Source: Lachancea thermotolerans CBS 6340 (taxonomy: Eukaryota > Ascomycota > Saccharomycetes > Saccharomycetales > Saccharomycetaceae). From it: DNA of 64,000 nt. The notes under the pieces are model-generated. The model saw nothing but the letters and a program-made list of their open reading frames with translations, searched no databases and was not told the DNA's origin. The translations under genes were made by a program, and so were the position numbers. Below are positions 28,221-36,806 of this stretch, one piece after another. The DNA is taken from positions 1,335,854 through 1,399,853 of the forward strand of contig NC_013084.1 in assembly GCF_000142805.1 (NCBI RefSeq), read 5' to 3'. Position 1 is the first letter of the stretch; every line of letters starts with the position of its first letter.

Positions 28221-29066
28221 ATGCTTTTCAAACAAATAGCTTTAGCCGCTCTTTTGGGAGTAACATCGGTTCTGGCCCTGTCTGCGAAGCAGCCTCATGT
28301 TGCTTTCGTCACTTCTAAACAACAACCAGTTGCACTACGTACAATCTCGGACCAGTTTCAGAAATTCGATAAACCGCTAGTCGTCGAGAGGCAAAACGAT
28401 ACCATTGAGTTTGCTTTTTCCATCGAAAGGGAGCAGAAGCCTCAGCATGCGTCTCTTGCCCTGGGCCTTGTTGAGCGTGGGATTGAGGCTCATTACAGTC
28501 CCATAATAAAAGACAACGAAAAAGAAGGCATGTCAACCTACAAGTTTAGGATTCCAATCGAAAGACTATCCGACAGCTTGCTTCACTACGGCGCCGAACT
28601 ACATGAACCATTAACTGCATCTTTGCTTTTGGCTAACAAGAACGGTGGCTCTGATAACGTATTTGTCGAGCTCTTTGACCTTTCGCTTGCATTTGAGATT
28701 AATAGAAAACTTTCTCTCCCAGCTAGATTCCAGCCTTTGCCGGAGATCAAGCACATTTTCAATGCTCCTCCTACCATCGTGTCTTCATGGTTTGCACAAA
28801 TGTTTTCCTTCATCATCTTAGGGTGCGTTCTATCGCTGTTGCTGGTGTGGTTAAAGGCAGGGATTTTTTCTTCAGCAAAGCTTCCTCTAAACACCGTCAT
28901 TGCCATTTACTATCTAGGATTTGTTGGTGCGATCATTGGTTTGGAGTATGTGTTCACGCAGTACTATTTGGGTGCCAGCATTTTCAAAACGCTTGAAAAC
29001 GCCTTTTATGTGTCTGCCCCCGGTTTGCTCATAGGCTGCAAATTGCTAGTGTCCTTGACCAAATGA
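28221..29066 (+). CDS. SWP1: Oligosaccharyltransferase delta subunit SWP1 (ribophorin II)
   Basis: Protein of 281 residues with a signal peptide (MLFKQIALAALLGVTSVLALSA), a lumenal domain of about 170 residues, and three C-terminal membrane segments (about 188-212, 222-244 and 255-278) ending in a Lys-containing tail. This is the layout of Swp1 (286 residues in S. cerevisiae), a subunit of the ER complex that transfers glycans to Asn. The order LDO, SWP1, IMP1, LUC7 reproduces YMR147/148, YMR149W, YMR150C and YDL087C. Confidence 0.92.
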   Translation: MLFKQIALAALLGVTSVLALSAKQPHVAFVTSKQQPVALRTISDQFQKFDKPLVVERQNDTIEFAFSIEREQKPQHASLALGLVERGIEAHYSPIIKDNEKEGMSTYKFRIPIERLSDSLLHYGAELHEPLTASLLLANKNGGSDNVFVELFDLSLAFEINRKLSLPARFQPLPEIKHIFNAPPTIVSSWFAQMFSFIILGCVLSLLLVWLKAGIFSSAKLPLNTVIAIYYLGFVGAIIGLEYVFTQYYLGASIFKTLENAFYVSAPGLLIGCKLLVSLTK

Positions 29067-29122
29067 ATGTTCCTAATATGTAAACTAAGCACATACATAT
29101 GCATGTAGAATCCTCGCAATGC

Positions 29123-29713
29123 TCATCTCGCTACCTCGTCAACGTAGCTGTTTTCTATCTTTCTAAAGCCCAGGAATCTGCCATTTTTCCAAAGCGGCTG
29201 GTTGAAATTGTTCGCCGCCACAATCTTCCCCTTGATTAGTCCCATAGGCAGCGAGTTGTACGTCCTAGAATCCAGCGACTGTGCCAGATTATCACCAGTG
29301 ACCCAAACGTGACCAGGCGGTACTTTTATGAAAGAGTTGAATGGCTCTGCTTCCAGGCTCTCCTCGCCGTTTTGACCGGCTCTATTGTCCATAGAGCTCG
29401 GACTATTGCTCACACACGCGCTGGGATCTACAAGAATTATGTCTCCTGGCATGCCTGTGATTCGCTTGCACACCCTCTGATATGGATCTGTTGGCTTCGC
29501 TGCAACAATGCAGTCACCGATTGTGAGGCCTCTACCATCCCGGTAGAGTTTCAGGGCATGAACATAGTCATTAGTTGCTGCCAAGGTCGGGAGCATTGAC
29601 TCGCCTCGTGTACCAGTGAATTCATAGAAATGATTATGAATAACATGAACAAGGCAGAAGCTTCTGAGCGCGAAAGAGCCCGTCTTGAGCCATCCGCTCA
29701 AACCCGATCTCAT
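29123..29713 (-). CDS. IMP1: Mitochondrial inner membrane protease subunit IMP1
   Basis: Signal peptidase-type serine protease of 196 residues. The catalytic Ser is S39 in GESMLPTL and the general-base Lys is K83 in VCKRITGMPGD, positions nearly identical to yeast Imp1. One N-terminal membrane anchor (about 13-30) precedes them, and the conserved VTGDNLAQSLDSR box follows near 141-152. Imp1 cuts intermembrane-space sorting signals, for example of Cox2 and cytochrome b2. An acidic insert (SSMDNRAGQNGEESLEAE) looks longer than usual. Confidence 0.95.
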   Translation of the reverse strand: MRSGLSGWLKTGSFALRSFCLVHVIHNHFYEFTGTRGESMLPTLAATNDYVHALKLYRDGRGLTIGDCIVAAKPTDPYQRVCKRITGMPGDIILVDPSACVSNSPSSMDNRAGQNGEESLEAEPFNSFIKVPPGHVWVTGDNLAQSLDSRTYNSLPMGLIKGKIVAANNFNQPLWKNGRFLGFRKIENSYVDEVAR

Positions 29714-29848
29714 TGATACCCCGGCTTGAACTCTTTATTTCTTGTGTTTTCAATTTATTTGGCCATCAGTAAAATACGGATAACGTCAAAAAAAACACTA
29801 TTAGCTACTAACTTAAACAGTGTTTGAGCGCCTAAAACAACATCAGCC

Positions 29849-30706
29849 ATGAGCACTCCGGCTGCAGAACAGAGGAAGATTATCGAGCAACTGATGGGCA
29901 AGGGCTCCCTGTCCTCTAGTGGTCCTTCTTATAGAGGCGAGATGCGACTCGAAGACCCAAGGATATGTAAATCGTTCCTGGTTGGCGAATGCCTTTACGA
30001 CCTATTTAAAGGAACTAAACAAAGCCTGGGAAGGTGTCCCAAGATTCATTTGGCTAAACACAAGCTTCAATACGAGCGCGAGCTGAGCAACGGACGCGAC
30101 TTTCCCGATTTTGATAGAGAGTACTTCTCTATTTTGTCTAAGTTTGTTAATGACTGTAACGGTCAAATTGCAGTTGCGCTGAAGAACCTAGAGCATACTC
30201 CAGAAGAGCAGGAAAAGATTAAAAACGTTACGAAAGAGCTGGAGGTGGTGGACTCGAAGGTTGGCTTGCTATTGCAGGAGATACAAGTTCTGCTTGAAGC
30301 TGGCGAAGTTACTAAGGCTCTCATGCAATCCGTGAAGCTTCAAGAACAGCAAAAACATAGGCAGGAAGTCGCGAAAAGAGTACGAGACATCACGGAAAAT
30401 GTGGGGCAGAGCGCGCAGCAAAAGCTGCAGGTTTGCGAGATCTGCGGGGCGTACCTCTCGCGGTTAGACACCGACAGAAGACTTGCAGATCACTTCATAG
30501 GAAAAATCCACCTGGGATACGTGGTGATACGGCAAGAGCTGGAGAACCTAAAAAGGCGGTTCAGAGACAGGGGCGAGGAGCCTGTGGCATATCCTGTAGC
30601 AAACAGGAGGCCTGCACCCCAGTTTCACCCGCAGGCGCGAGCGCAAGCGTCTCAAAGGCCCCCATACCAGCCAAACTATAGATCAAGGGTTCATCGGGGG
30701 TATTAG
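29849..30706 (+). CDS. LUC7: U1 snRNP protein LUC7
   Basis: Protein of 285 residues with both LUC7 zinc fingers: C40, C48, C63 and H67 in the N-terminal CCCH finger, and C196, C199, H215 and H221 in the second C2H2-type finger (QVCEICGAYLSRLDTDRRLADHF). A helical coiled region lies between them (about 95-185). The C-terminus is an Arg/Pro/Gln-rich tail. Luc7 stabilises U1 snRNA pairing with the 5' splice site. The divergent IMP1 promoter is about 135 bases away. Confidence 0.96.
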   Translation: MSTPAAEQRKIIEQLMGKGSLSSSGPSYRGEMRLEDPRICKSFLVGECLYDLFKGTKQSLGRCPKIHLAKHKLQYERELSNGRDFPDFDREYFSILSKFVNDCNGQIAVALKNLEHTPEEQEKIKNVTKELEVVDSKVGLLLQEIQVLLEAGEVTKALMQSVKLQEQQKHRQEVAKRVRDITENVGQSAQQKLQVCEICGAYLSRLDTDRRLADHFIGKIHLGYVVIRQELENLKRRFRDRGEEPVAYPVANRRPAPQFHPQARAQASQRPPYQPNYRSRVHRGY

Positions 30707-31534
30707 ATTGTTGAAGGAAGACGCATTCTATGCTCCTAAACGGTACTACTTGCTTTGGTAATCTGCTTCGGACCTTAAATGTCCAGCAGAAAGGGGCAAC
30801 ATACGCAGGAATTTGGATCGGGATATAGATGGCTATAATTGGAGTTATTCAAGATGCACGACGACCTCGAAGTTGTCCGATGATCTTTGAAGAGTTGATA
30901 TTGTTGTAAATTGTATTTTATGCTCGCTAAAATGCTTTTTAAATTCACCTAATCACTTGAACCAAATTTTACTCTTGAACGGTTGCAGGGTATTTTTTTT
31001 ACCTTGGAAGCCTCTTAGTTTGTTGATATGCCATCAATCTCTCAAAATCTTCATCGATCTCTCATGACACTACAGACACCTCAACATCAAGTGCGTCCCT
31101 GCCTTCTCATACGCTACATTTCACTTCCAAGTTAAAACGAATTTTCGAAATATATCTAAAACAGCCGAAGAAAGCCACTGTTATCGAACGAGAAACATTT
31201 TCTGCCTATGTAGCACAAGAAGCGCATACCTCTCACCGGTGTAGATCGAAGCTTGGGCATCAACTTCCCCGCTCTTCACTGAAACCTTACTAACAACTAA
31301 TAACACGTCATGAAAAATGTGGTATCATCGTTCGGTACGCGTCTCGGACTCAAGTCCGAAGCGCGATGAAATAATTAAGAGAAATGTAAGGGTAGAAAGG
31401 CTGTTCTGCGCAAACATACATACGTATGTATGTGTATGTGTATGTATATAATAGAGGGGGGAGATGAGAATTTTTAGGGTGTTCCTATTCCCAAAATATC
31501 GAATCATACTAAACAAAGAAGAATCGTAGGAGCA
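30707..31534. other. Spacer LUC7 / YIM1
   Basis: 828 bases, AT-rich, no gene seen. Contains a 20-base perfect palindrome of ACATAC/GTATGT units at 31414-31433 followed by GTATGT-type repeats to about 31450, some 85-120 bases before the YIM1 ATG. Confidence 0.5.
31414..31433. repeat. Palindromic ACATAC/GTATGT microsatellite
   Basis: ACATACATACGTATGTATGT is a perfect 20-base palindrome that runs on into GTGTATGTGTATGTATATA. Confidence 0.85.
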
Positions 31535-32617
31535 ATGAGCGAAAGCGTGGCCAACAGAGCCGTTGTCTTTTATAACAACAAGAGCCTGCCTATTATTTCG
31601 TCGGAAGAGCTGAACCTTGATAGTTGCTATAGCTCCTCCGAAGTGGTGATCAGAGTTCACGCAGCAGCGCTGAACCCAGTAGACTTTCTGTTGCAAAGTT
31701 TCGCGTACTCATGGCTAGTGGGGCGGGGACCCAAGACCTTTTCTAGAGACTATAGTGGGGAAGTGGTGAGGGCAGGCGCAAACGTCAAAGACTTCAAGGT
31801 CGGAGACAAAGTTTCTGGACTATTCCAACATCTCTACGGCAAGCAGGGCACACTCTGCGACTATTTAATCTTGGACCCCGTGAAGCAGCCGGCAATCTCC
31901 AAACTCGCGGCCGCCGGCCATGCTGAATATGATGACTACGTGGTGAATGCTGCGTGGCCCCTGGTTTTTGGCACGGCGTATCAGGGTCTCACGAACTTCG
32001 GCCAAAAGCTTGGGCCGGACTCGAAGATACTGGTCATCGGGGCATCCACTTCTGTATCTAACGCGTTTGTGCAAATCGCCAAGAATCACCTCAAAGTCGG
32101 GACCGTAGTAGGCATCTGTTCCAAAAAATCCTTTGACTATAACAAGAAGCTCGGTTACGACTACTTAGCTGCCTACGATGACGGGTCTGTCGTTGACAGC
32201 GTTAAGGACATCATAGGGAAAAATCTAAACAATGAGAAATTCGACTTGATCTTCGACTCAGTTGGCAATTCAGATTTCTTCGGCTGCATCAATGACGTGC
32301 TCAAGGACAAGGGCCAGAACTCTCAGTTCGTTTCATTGACCGGCGACAAGAAGATGAATTACTCTAGTCCAAGGATTTGGGACTCTTTGCCTGGTTTGGA
32401 GTCACTAAAGAGGTACGGCCCTTTCCGCAAATATAACTACAACCTTTTTATGTTACGGTCCGACTCTGCCTTTATGAAGCTGGGCTACGAAATGATATCA
32501 GAAAAACAGTATATGCCTGCGATTGACTCAGTATATAGTTTTGATGACTATGCCAAGGCCTTTGAAAGGGTTAAGTCCAATAGATCGAAGGGAAAAGTCG
32601 TGATTAAAATACATTGA
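31535..32617 (+). CDS. YIM1: YIM1 (YMR152W), MDR-type reductase-like protein, copy 1
   Basis: Protein of 360 residues of the medium-chain dehydrogenase/reductase family without catalytic zinc ligands. An N-terminal GroES-like part (AALNPVDFLLQSFAYSW...GDKVSGLFQHLYGKQG) precedes a Rossmann part with the nucleotide motif VIGASTSVSNAFVQIAK (about 168-184). Yim1 in S. cerevisiae is found on lipid droplets and in cytosol and is implicated in DNA damage response; its substrate is unknown. It lies between LUC7 and NUP53 as expected. A second copy follows in tandem, 1.3 kb downstream. Confidence 0.92.
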   Translation: MSESVANRAVVFYNNKSLPIISSEELNLDSCYSSSEVVIRVHAAALNPVDFLLQSFAYSWLVGRGPKTFSRDYSGEVVRAGANVKDFKVGDKVSGLFQHLYGKQGTLCDYLILDPVKQPAISKLAAAGHAEYDDYVVNAAWPLVFGTAYQGLTNFGQKLGPDSKILVIGASTSVSNAFVQIAKNHLKVGTVVGICSKKSFDYNKKLGYDYLAAYDDGSVVDSVKDIIGKNLNNEKFDLIFDSVGNSDFFGCINDVLKDKGQNSQFVSLTGDKKMNYSSPRIWDSLPGLESLKRYGPFRKYNYNLFMLRSDSAFMKLGYEMISEKQYMPAIDSVYSFDDYAKAFERVKSNRSKGKVVIKIH

Positions 32618-33932
32618 CCACTTTTGCAGGCCTGCTAAACACTCTAGTATATAATTCTTAAATGTGTCAGCTCAAAAATTGTACTACGCTCTTCAAACTG
32701 TTATAAATATGATCGGAAACTAGAAACCAATGAAAGACTTACCATAACCTCTTTCAGCCGGTAGAGCTTTCAAGGAGCTTTTTTCCGTTCCATTGGGGAC
32801 ACAAGCTTGCAAGTGCTTCCACGTATGGAGTTTCCAAGTCCTGCGCGCACAGAAAATTGAGTCTTCTCGATCATGATTCAAAGGTTCAGTAGGGTTGCTA
32901 GCGAGAGGCTGCTTTAATTATTCGAAATATTCAGTATCAGAAAACTTCAACCACTAAACGTCTCCCAAGATTAAAGGTGGCACAACCATAAAAACTAAAT
33001 GAGGCAGCATTTGGTGTTAATGGCTTTCAGCCACACGTCTGGGAGTTACAGCGGCAAAGAATCTCAATTTAGGGACAAAGCCCCCCGTGCTACCCTGTAA
33101 TCTGCCGCAGACACTTGTGCCATTGTTCATATTTTTTGTACGCGCCGACAAAAAGTGGCCCGCTGAACAGCGCTATGGAGTGCCGATCACTACCGAGTCT
33201 CGGGTTCTTGAACTAATTATAATGTTAAAAGGCAGCATGATATGCCAGTGGTCATATCCGTGAATGATTCTGCCTCATAAAAGCAGCAAAAGACCTACAC
33301 AAGCAACTAAGACATTCCGCAAAGAATTGTTTAACCAACCCGCCTCTGTTAGGCTCCGTGATCGAAGCGTTCACATGTCTTTCAATTTACTAGATTAAAT
33401 AAACATGACGACCAACCTTGCACCCTATAAACAATTTTTGTAAAGTTTAATTTTTCAAATCACACTCCCTCACCTGGTTCTCTAAGCTTTCACTAGGTTT
33501 TAAAACTGTCACCTTAATGGGTTCTTGCCTTCGGCTTTCGAACAAAGCAAACCTTTTAGACAGTTCTACTGACGATTTGAGACACCATGCATTGGCACTC
33601 GAGATGCATACTCATTGCAAGAGTACAAGAGCGTTCTTGAATCTACAAGGAGTACTGAAAGTCAAGTCCTTACGGAGTAAATTTACCAGAAACTTCTGTA
33701 GCTACCCCGCTCGGAGCTATTACAAATTCGAAGAGCCCTTAGTAATCCTAATAGAATCACTAAGTACGAATACAGAAGCTGCGCCGATACTCGCGGCAGG
33801 ATTCGCAGGACTTAAAAGACATCGAACTTAAGGATATTTAATGTGAAGAAGCAGCAATTAACGATATTTTCTTCGGAGTCAGGTATTAGATAAATCAAAG
33901 GATACGAACAAATTACAAATTGCAGGGAGAAA
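32618..33932. other. Spacer between the YIM1 copies
   Basis: 1315 bases, AT-rich. It is not an obvious copy of the region upstream of the first YIM1. One ATG-initiated 104-codon frame lies at 33517-33831. Confidence 0.5.
33517..33831 (+). CDS. Doubtful 104-residue protein, unrecognised
   Basis: ATG-initiated frame MGSCLRLSNKANLLDSSTDD... in the gap between the two YIM1 genes. MGSC is the form of N-terminus that can be myristoylated and palmitoylated, but the motif is short. There is no recognisable domain, and the codon use is not obviously biased. It may be a lineage-specific small gene or chance. Confidence 0.2.
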   Translation: MGSCLRLSNKANLLDSSTDDLRHHALALEMHTHCKSTRAFLNLQGVLKVKSLRSKFTRNFCSYPARSYYKFEEPLVILIESLSTNTEAAPILAAGFAGLKRHRT

Positions 33933-35018
33933 ATGAGCCAAAAAGTGGCTAATAGATCTATAGTGTTTTACAACAGTCAAAGCCCGCCTTCTGTCATAAC
34001 TGAAGAGCTTGACCTTGGGAACTGCTTTAGCCCTTCTGAATTGGTTGTCAAAATCCATGCTGCGGCGCTGAACCCAGTGGACTTTCTTCTACAAGGCTTT
34101 GCTTATTCTTGGTTGGTTGGAAAGGGACCGAAGGGCTTTTCAAGAGACTACAGCGGTGAAGTAGTGAAGGTCGGTGCAAACGTCAAAGACTTCAAGGTTG
34201 GAGACAAAGTTTCTGGACTATTCCAACACCTCTACGGCAAGCAGGGCACACTCTGCGACTATCTTATCCTGGACCCTTCTAAGCAGCCAGCGATTTCCAA
34301 AATTTCGCCAGTGGGCCATCCCGAGTATGACGACTATGTGATCAACGCCTCGTGGGCCTTGGTGTTTGGAACGGCATACCAAGCCCTCCATAACTATGGC
34401 CAAAACCTTGGTCCAGATTCTAAAGTTCTGGTGATCGGAGCCTCCACCTCAGTATCGAACGCGCTGATTCAAATTGCAAAGAACCGAATGAAGATTGGAA
34501 CCGTCGTCGGCATATGCTCGAAGAAATCATTTGAATACAACAAAAAGCTAGGATATGACTATCTGGCCGCTTATGACGATGGTTCTACCGTGGAAAATGT
34601 CAAACAAATTATGAAGAATAACATGGGTAATGAGAAGTTTGACCTAATATTCGACTCTGTGGGTAATTCTGAGTTTTTTGAATGCATCAACGATGTGCTG
34701 AAGGATAAATGCCAGAACTCTCACTATGTGTCGGTTACCGGAGACAAAAAACTTAACTACTCCAACCCAAGGATCCGAGACTCCCTCCCCGGCTGGGAGT
34801 CAATAAGAAGGATTGGCCCATTTCGTAAATATAACTACAAGCTCCTTCTTTTGAAACCCGAGGCCACCTTCGCCAAAATCGGTTCCGAAATGATAGCACA
34901 AAAACAATTTGTGCCCGCAGTTGATTCAGTCTATGCTTTCGAAGACTACAGCAAAGCATTCGAGAGACTTAAGTCTAATAAGGCCAAGGGGAAGGTTGTA
35001 ATCCAAATAAGTCAATAA
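33933..35018 (+). CDS. YIM1-like reductase, tandem copy 2
   Basis: Protein of 361 residues that aligns end to end with the first copy (shared AALNPVDFLLQ, GDKVSGLFQHLYGKQG and VIGASTSVSNA motifs), about 75-80% identical by eye. Most synonymous sites have diverged, so the duplication is old. However, 87 bases (34176-34262 against 31778-31864) differ at only two sites, which points to recent gene conversion. Either copy could be the functional YIM1 orthologue; this one is adjacent to NUP53. Confidence 0.92.
   Translation: MSQKVANRSIVFYNSQSPPSVITEELDLGNCFSPSELVVKIHAAALNPVDFLLQGFAYSWLVGKGPKGFSRDYSGEVVKVGANVKDFKVGDKVSGLFQHLYGKQGTLCDYLILDPSKQPAISKISPVGHPEYDDYVINASWALVFGTAYQALHNYGQNLGPDSKVLVIGASTSVSNALIQIAKNRMKIGTVVGICSKKSFEYNKKLGYDYLAAYDDGSTVENVKQIMKNNMGNEKFDLIFDSVGNSEFFECINDVLKDKCQNSHYVSVTGDKKLNYSNPRIRDSLPGWESIRRIGPFRKYNYKLLLLKPEATFAKIGSEMIAQKQFVPAVDSVYAFEDYSKAFERLKSNKAKGKVVIQISQ
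34176..34262 (+). repeat. Near-identical tract shared by the two YIM1 genes
   Basis: 85 of 87 bases equal 31778-31864, against scattered synonymous differences on both sides. Confidence 0.85.
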
Positions 35019-35335
35019 TTCACCAATTCACAAAATTCTATCTAGTTACACCAGTTCTCAACATTTAGTTAGCTCATGAGCATCTTGCTCACCTAGGTCT
35101 TAATGTCTTTAGGCTCAAGGGTCGATCAGAGTTTCATGGCACGCCGCATTCTGGAAAGTCAATTACCATCTTGGCAGCTAAGTAGATATTTTGTCGACGT
35201 CAAAAACTACCAAAACCAATGATTTGAAAATTTGATAGGTAAATAGAGTATCAACTCTAGTTAGCTGGGAAGTCAAGAGCGCTATTCCTGAAGCAGTCAT
35301 TGTCGGCATATAGTAACCACTTTTGTTCTGCGGAA
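35019..35335. other. NUP53 promoter
   Basis: 317 bases between YIM1 copy 2 and NUP53, AT-rich; no distinct element recognised. Confidence 0.5.
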
Positions 35336-36691
35336 ATGTCCTCCATATTCGGAGGTTCTGGATCTAGCACACAAGGGAGGTTCTCTAACCTCAACGTCAA
35401 TCTTCCGCAACAACAGCTCCAACAACAACAACCCACATCAACCTTCTCACAACAGCAGCAGGTACACACCCAACCTCTGGTTGGCTCTGGTAGCACAGCA
35501 CAAAGCTTTGAAAATCCCATGGAGAATACAAAACCATCTTGGTTCAACAACCCCAGAAAAAGAACTATTCCACAGTCAATTGTTAAGCGTTCAGCAAAAC
35601 CAGGTTCTTCCGATAGCTCTTCGACTACTAATAACTCAGGATCTTCTTCCGGAAACAAAAATGACTTTGGGGCAATTGCATTTGGCAGTAAAAAAGCCCC
35701 CCACACCTTGAATCCATCGGCAAAGCCAACAGATCCTAAAGATTCCCTACCTCATGGCGTTCTGATGGACTCCAATGAGGCTCCTCCAACGAAATCTCTA
35801 TACGATTGGCAGCGGGAGGACGAATTTGGTGCTATGTTGCCTCCATCGCACCTAGAATCCACTCTGCACGATCAGTCCTACAGTTCTTCCAAAAAAGCAG
35901 ACACATCTTCTCTTCGCAATGTTTTCGACAAGAGTGATAATGTCAAGTCTATGGCAGAAGCCACGGAAGTGAAAATGAATGGTACAAGTTCAGCAGTATC
36001 GAATAGGAACGAAAGCGCTGTGATAGTATTTGGCTATCCAGAGTCTATTTCTAATCAAATAATCATTCATTTTTCCAAGTTCGGCAACATTTTAGAGGAC
36101 TTTGAAGCTCTTAGAGGTGCTTCCGGCATAAACGCTGCAACATTAAAGCTGCGCAGTAAACACACCTCTGAAAATAGCCCATCTCGCAAACTGCCCATAT
36201 TTACTGGGGACGGTTGGATCAAATTGACGTATGACTCGCCACCTTCAGCGCTCCGGGCTCTCCAAGAAAATGGTGTTGTTTATGGTGGATGCTTGGTTGG
36301 TTGCGTTCCATATACAAAGACTGCGGTTGAGCAACTAGCATCTTGCAAAATTGAAAAAGCTGATGATGTTGGTAGCTTCAGTGTACCATCTAGCTCAATG
36401 TTAGGAAACGGACTGGGCGCTATTAATGGGGGCAATGGATTGCGAAATGAAAAGCCGAACGCTCAGGAAACCCAGGGATCTGAAGAGAAAGGTGCCTTTT
36501 TTCTACCTTCAAACCGGATTGACTTGAAAGATGGTAAATCGTTATTTGTACCTAATGGCCCCAACTCTAGCAACCACAACTTTTTGAGAACAATTGAATC
36601 AAAGATGCAGGAGCAAGAAAATGGTAGCCAACACCCGAACGGAGTACTGGGGAAAGTCAACAACTGGCTTTTTGGCTGGAATGACCTGTAA
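35336..36691 (+). CDS. NUP53: Nucleoporin NUP53/ASM4 (Nup35 family)
   Basis: Protein of 451 residues. The frame extends 12 codons above the ATG at 35336 but only from TTG. The N-terminus has a Gln-rich stretch (QQQLQQQQ) and FG-like motifs; NPAWFNNPRKR-like WFNNPRKRTIP (about 67-77) and MDSNEAPPTKSLYDWQ are diagnostic. The RRM-like Nup35 domain starts near AVIVFGYPESISNQI (about 222) and includes GDGWIKLTY. The C-terminal amphipathic helix NNWLFGWNDL binds nuclear membrane and is identical to that of Nup53. In the pore it joins the inner ring with Nup170 and Nup192. It is the single counterpart of NUP53/ASM4. Confidence 0.95.
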   Translation: MSSIFGGSGSSTQGRFSNLNVNLPQQQLQQQQPTSTFSQQQQVHTQPLVGSGSTAQSFENPMENTKPSWFNNPRKRTIPQSIVKRSAKPGSSDSSSTTNNSGSSSGNKNDFGAIAFGSKKAPHTLNPSAKPTDPKDSLPHGVLMDSNEAPPTKSLYDWQREDEFGAMLPPSHLESTLHDQSYSSSKKADTSSLRNVFDKSDNVKSMAEATEVKMNGTSSAVSNRNESAVIVFGYPESISNQIIIHFSKFGNILEDFEALRGASGINAATLKLRSKHTSENSPSRKLPIFTGDGWIKLTYDSPPSALRALQENGVVYGGCLVGCVPYTKTAVEQLASCKIEKADDVGSFSVPSSSMLGNGLGAINGGNGLRNEKPNAQETQGSEEKGAFFLPSNRIDLKDGKSLFVPNGPNSSNHNFLRTIESKMQEQENGSQHPNGVLGKVNNWLFGWNDL

Positions 36692-36806
36692 CAAGACAAC
36701 GTAGTTAGAATAACGGGACTCTAGATTTCATAAAAATCAAAAACTATTTGCATAAAGCTGTTCGTATCAAAGTTCAAAGCGAACCCTTCATAAATACATT
36801 AAGTTC

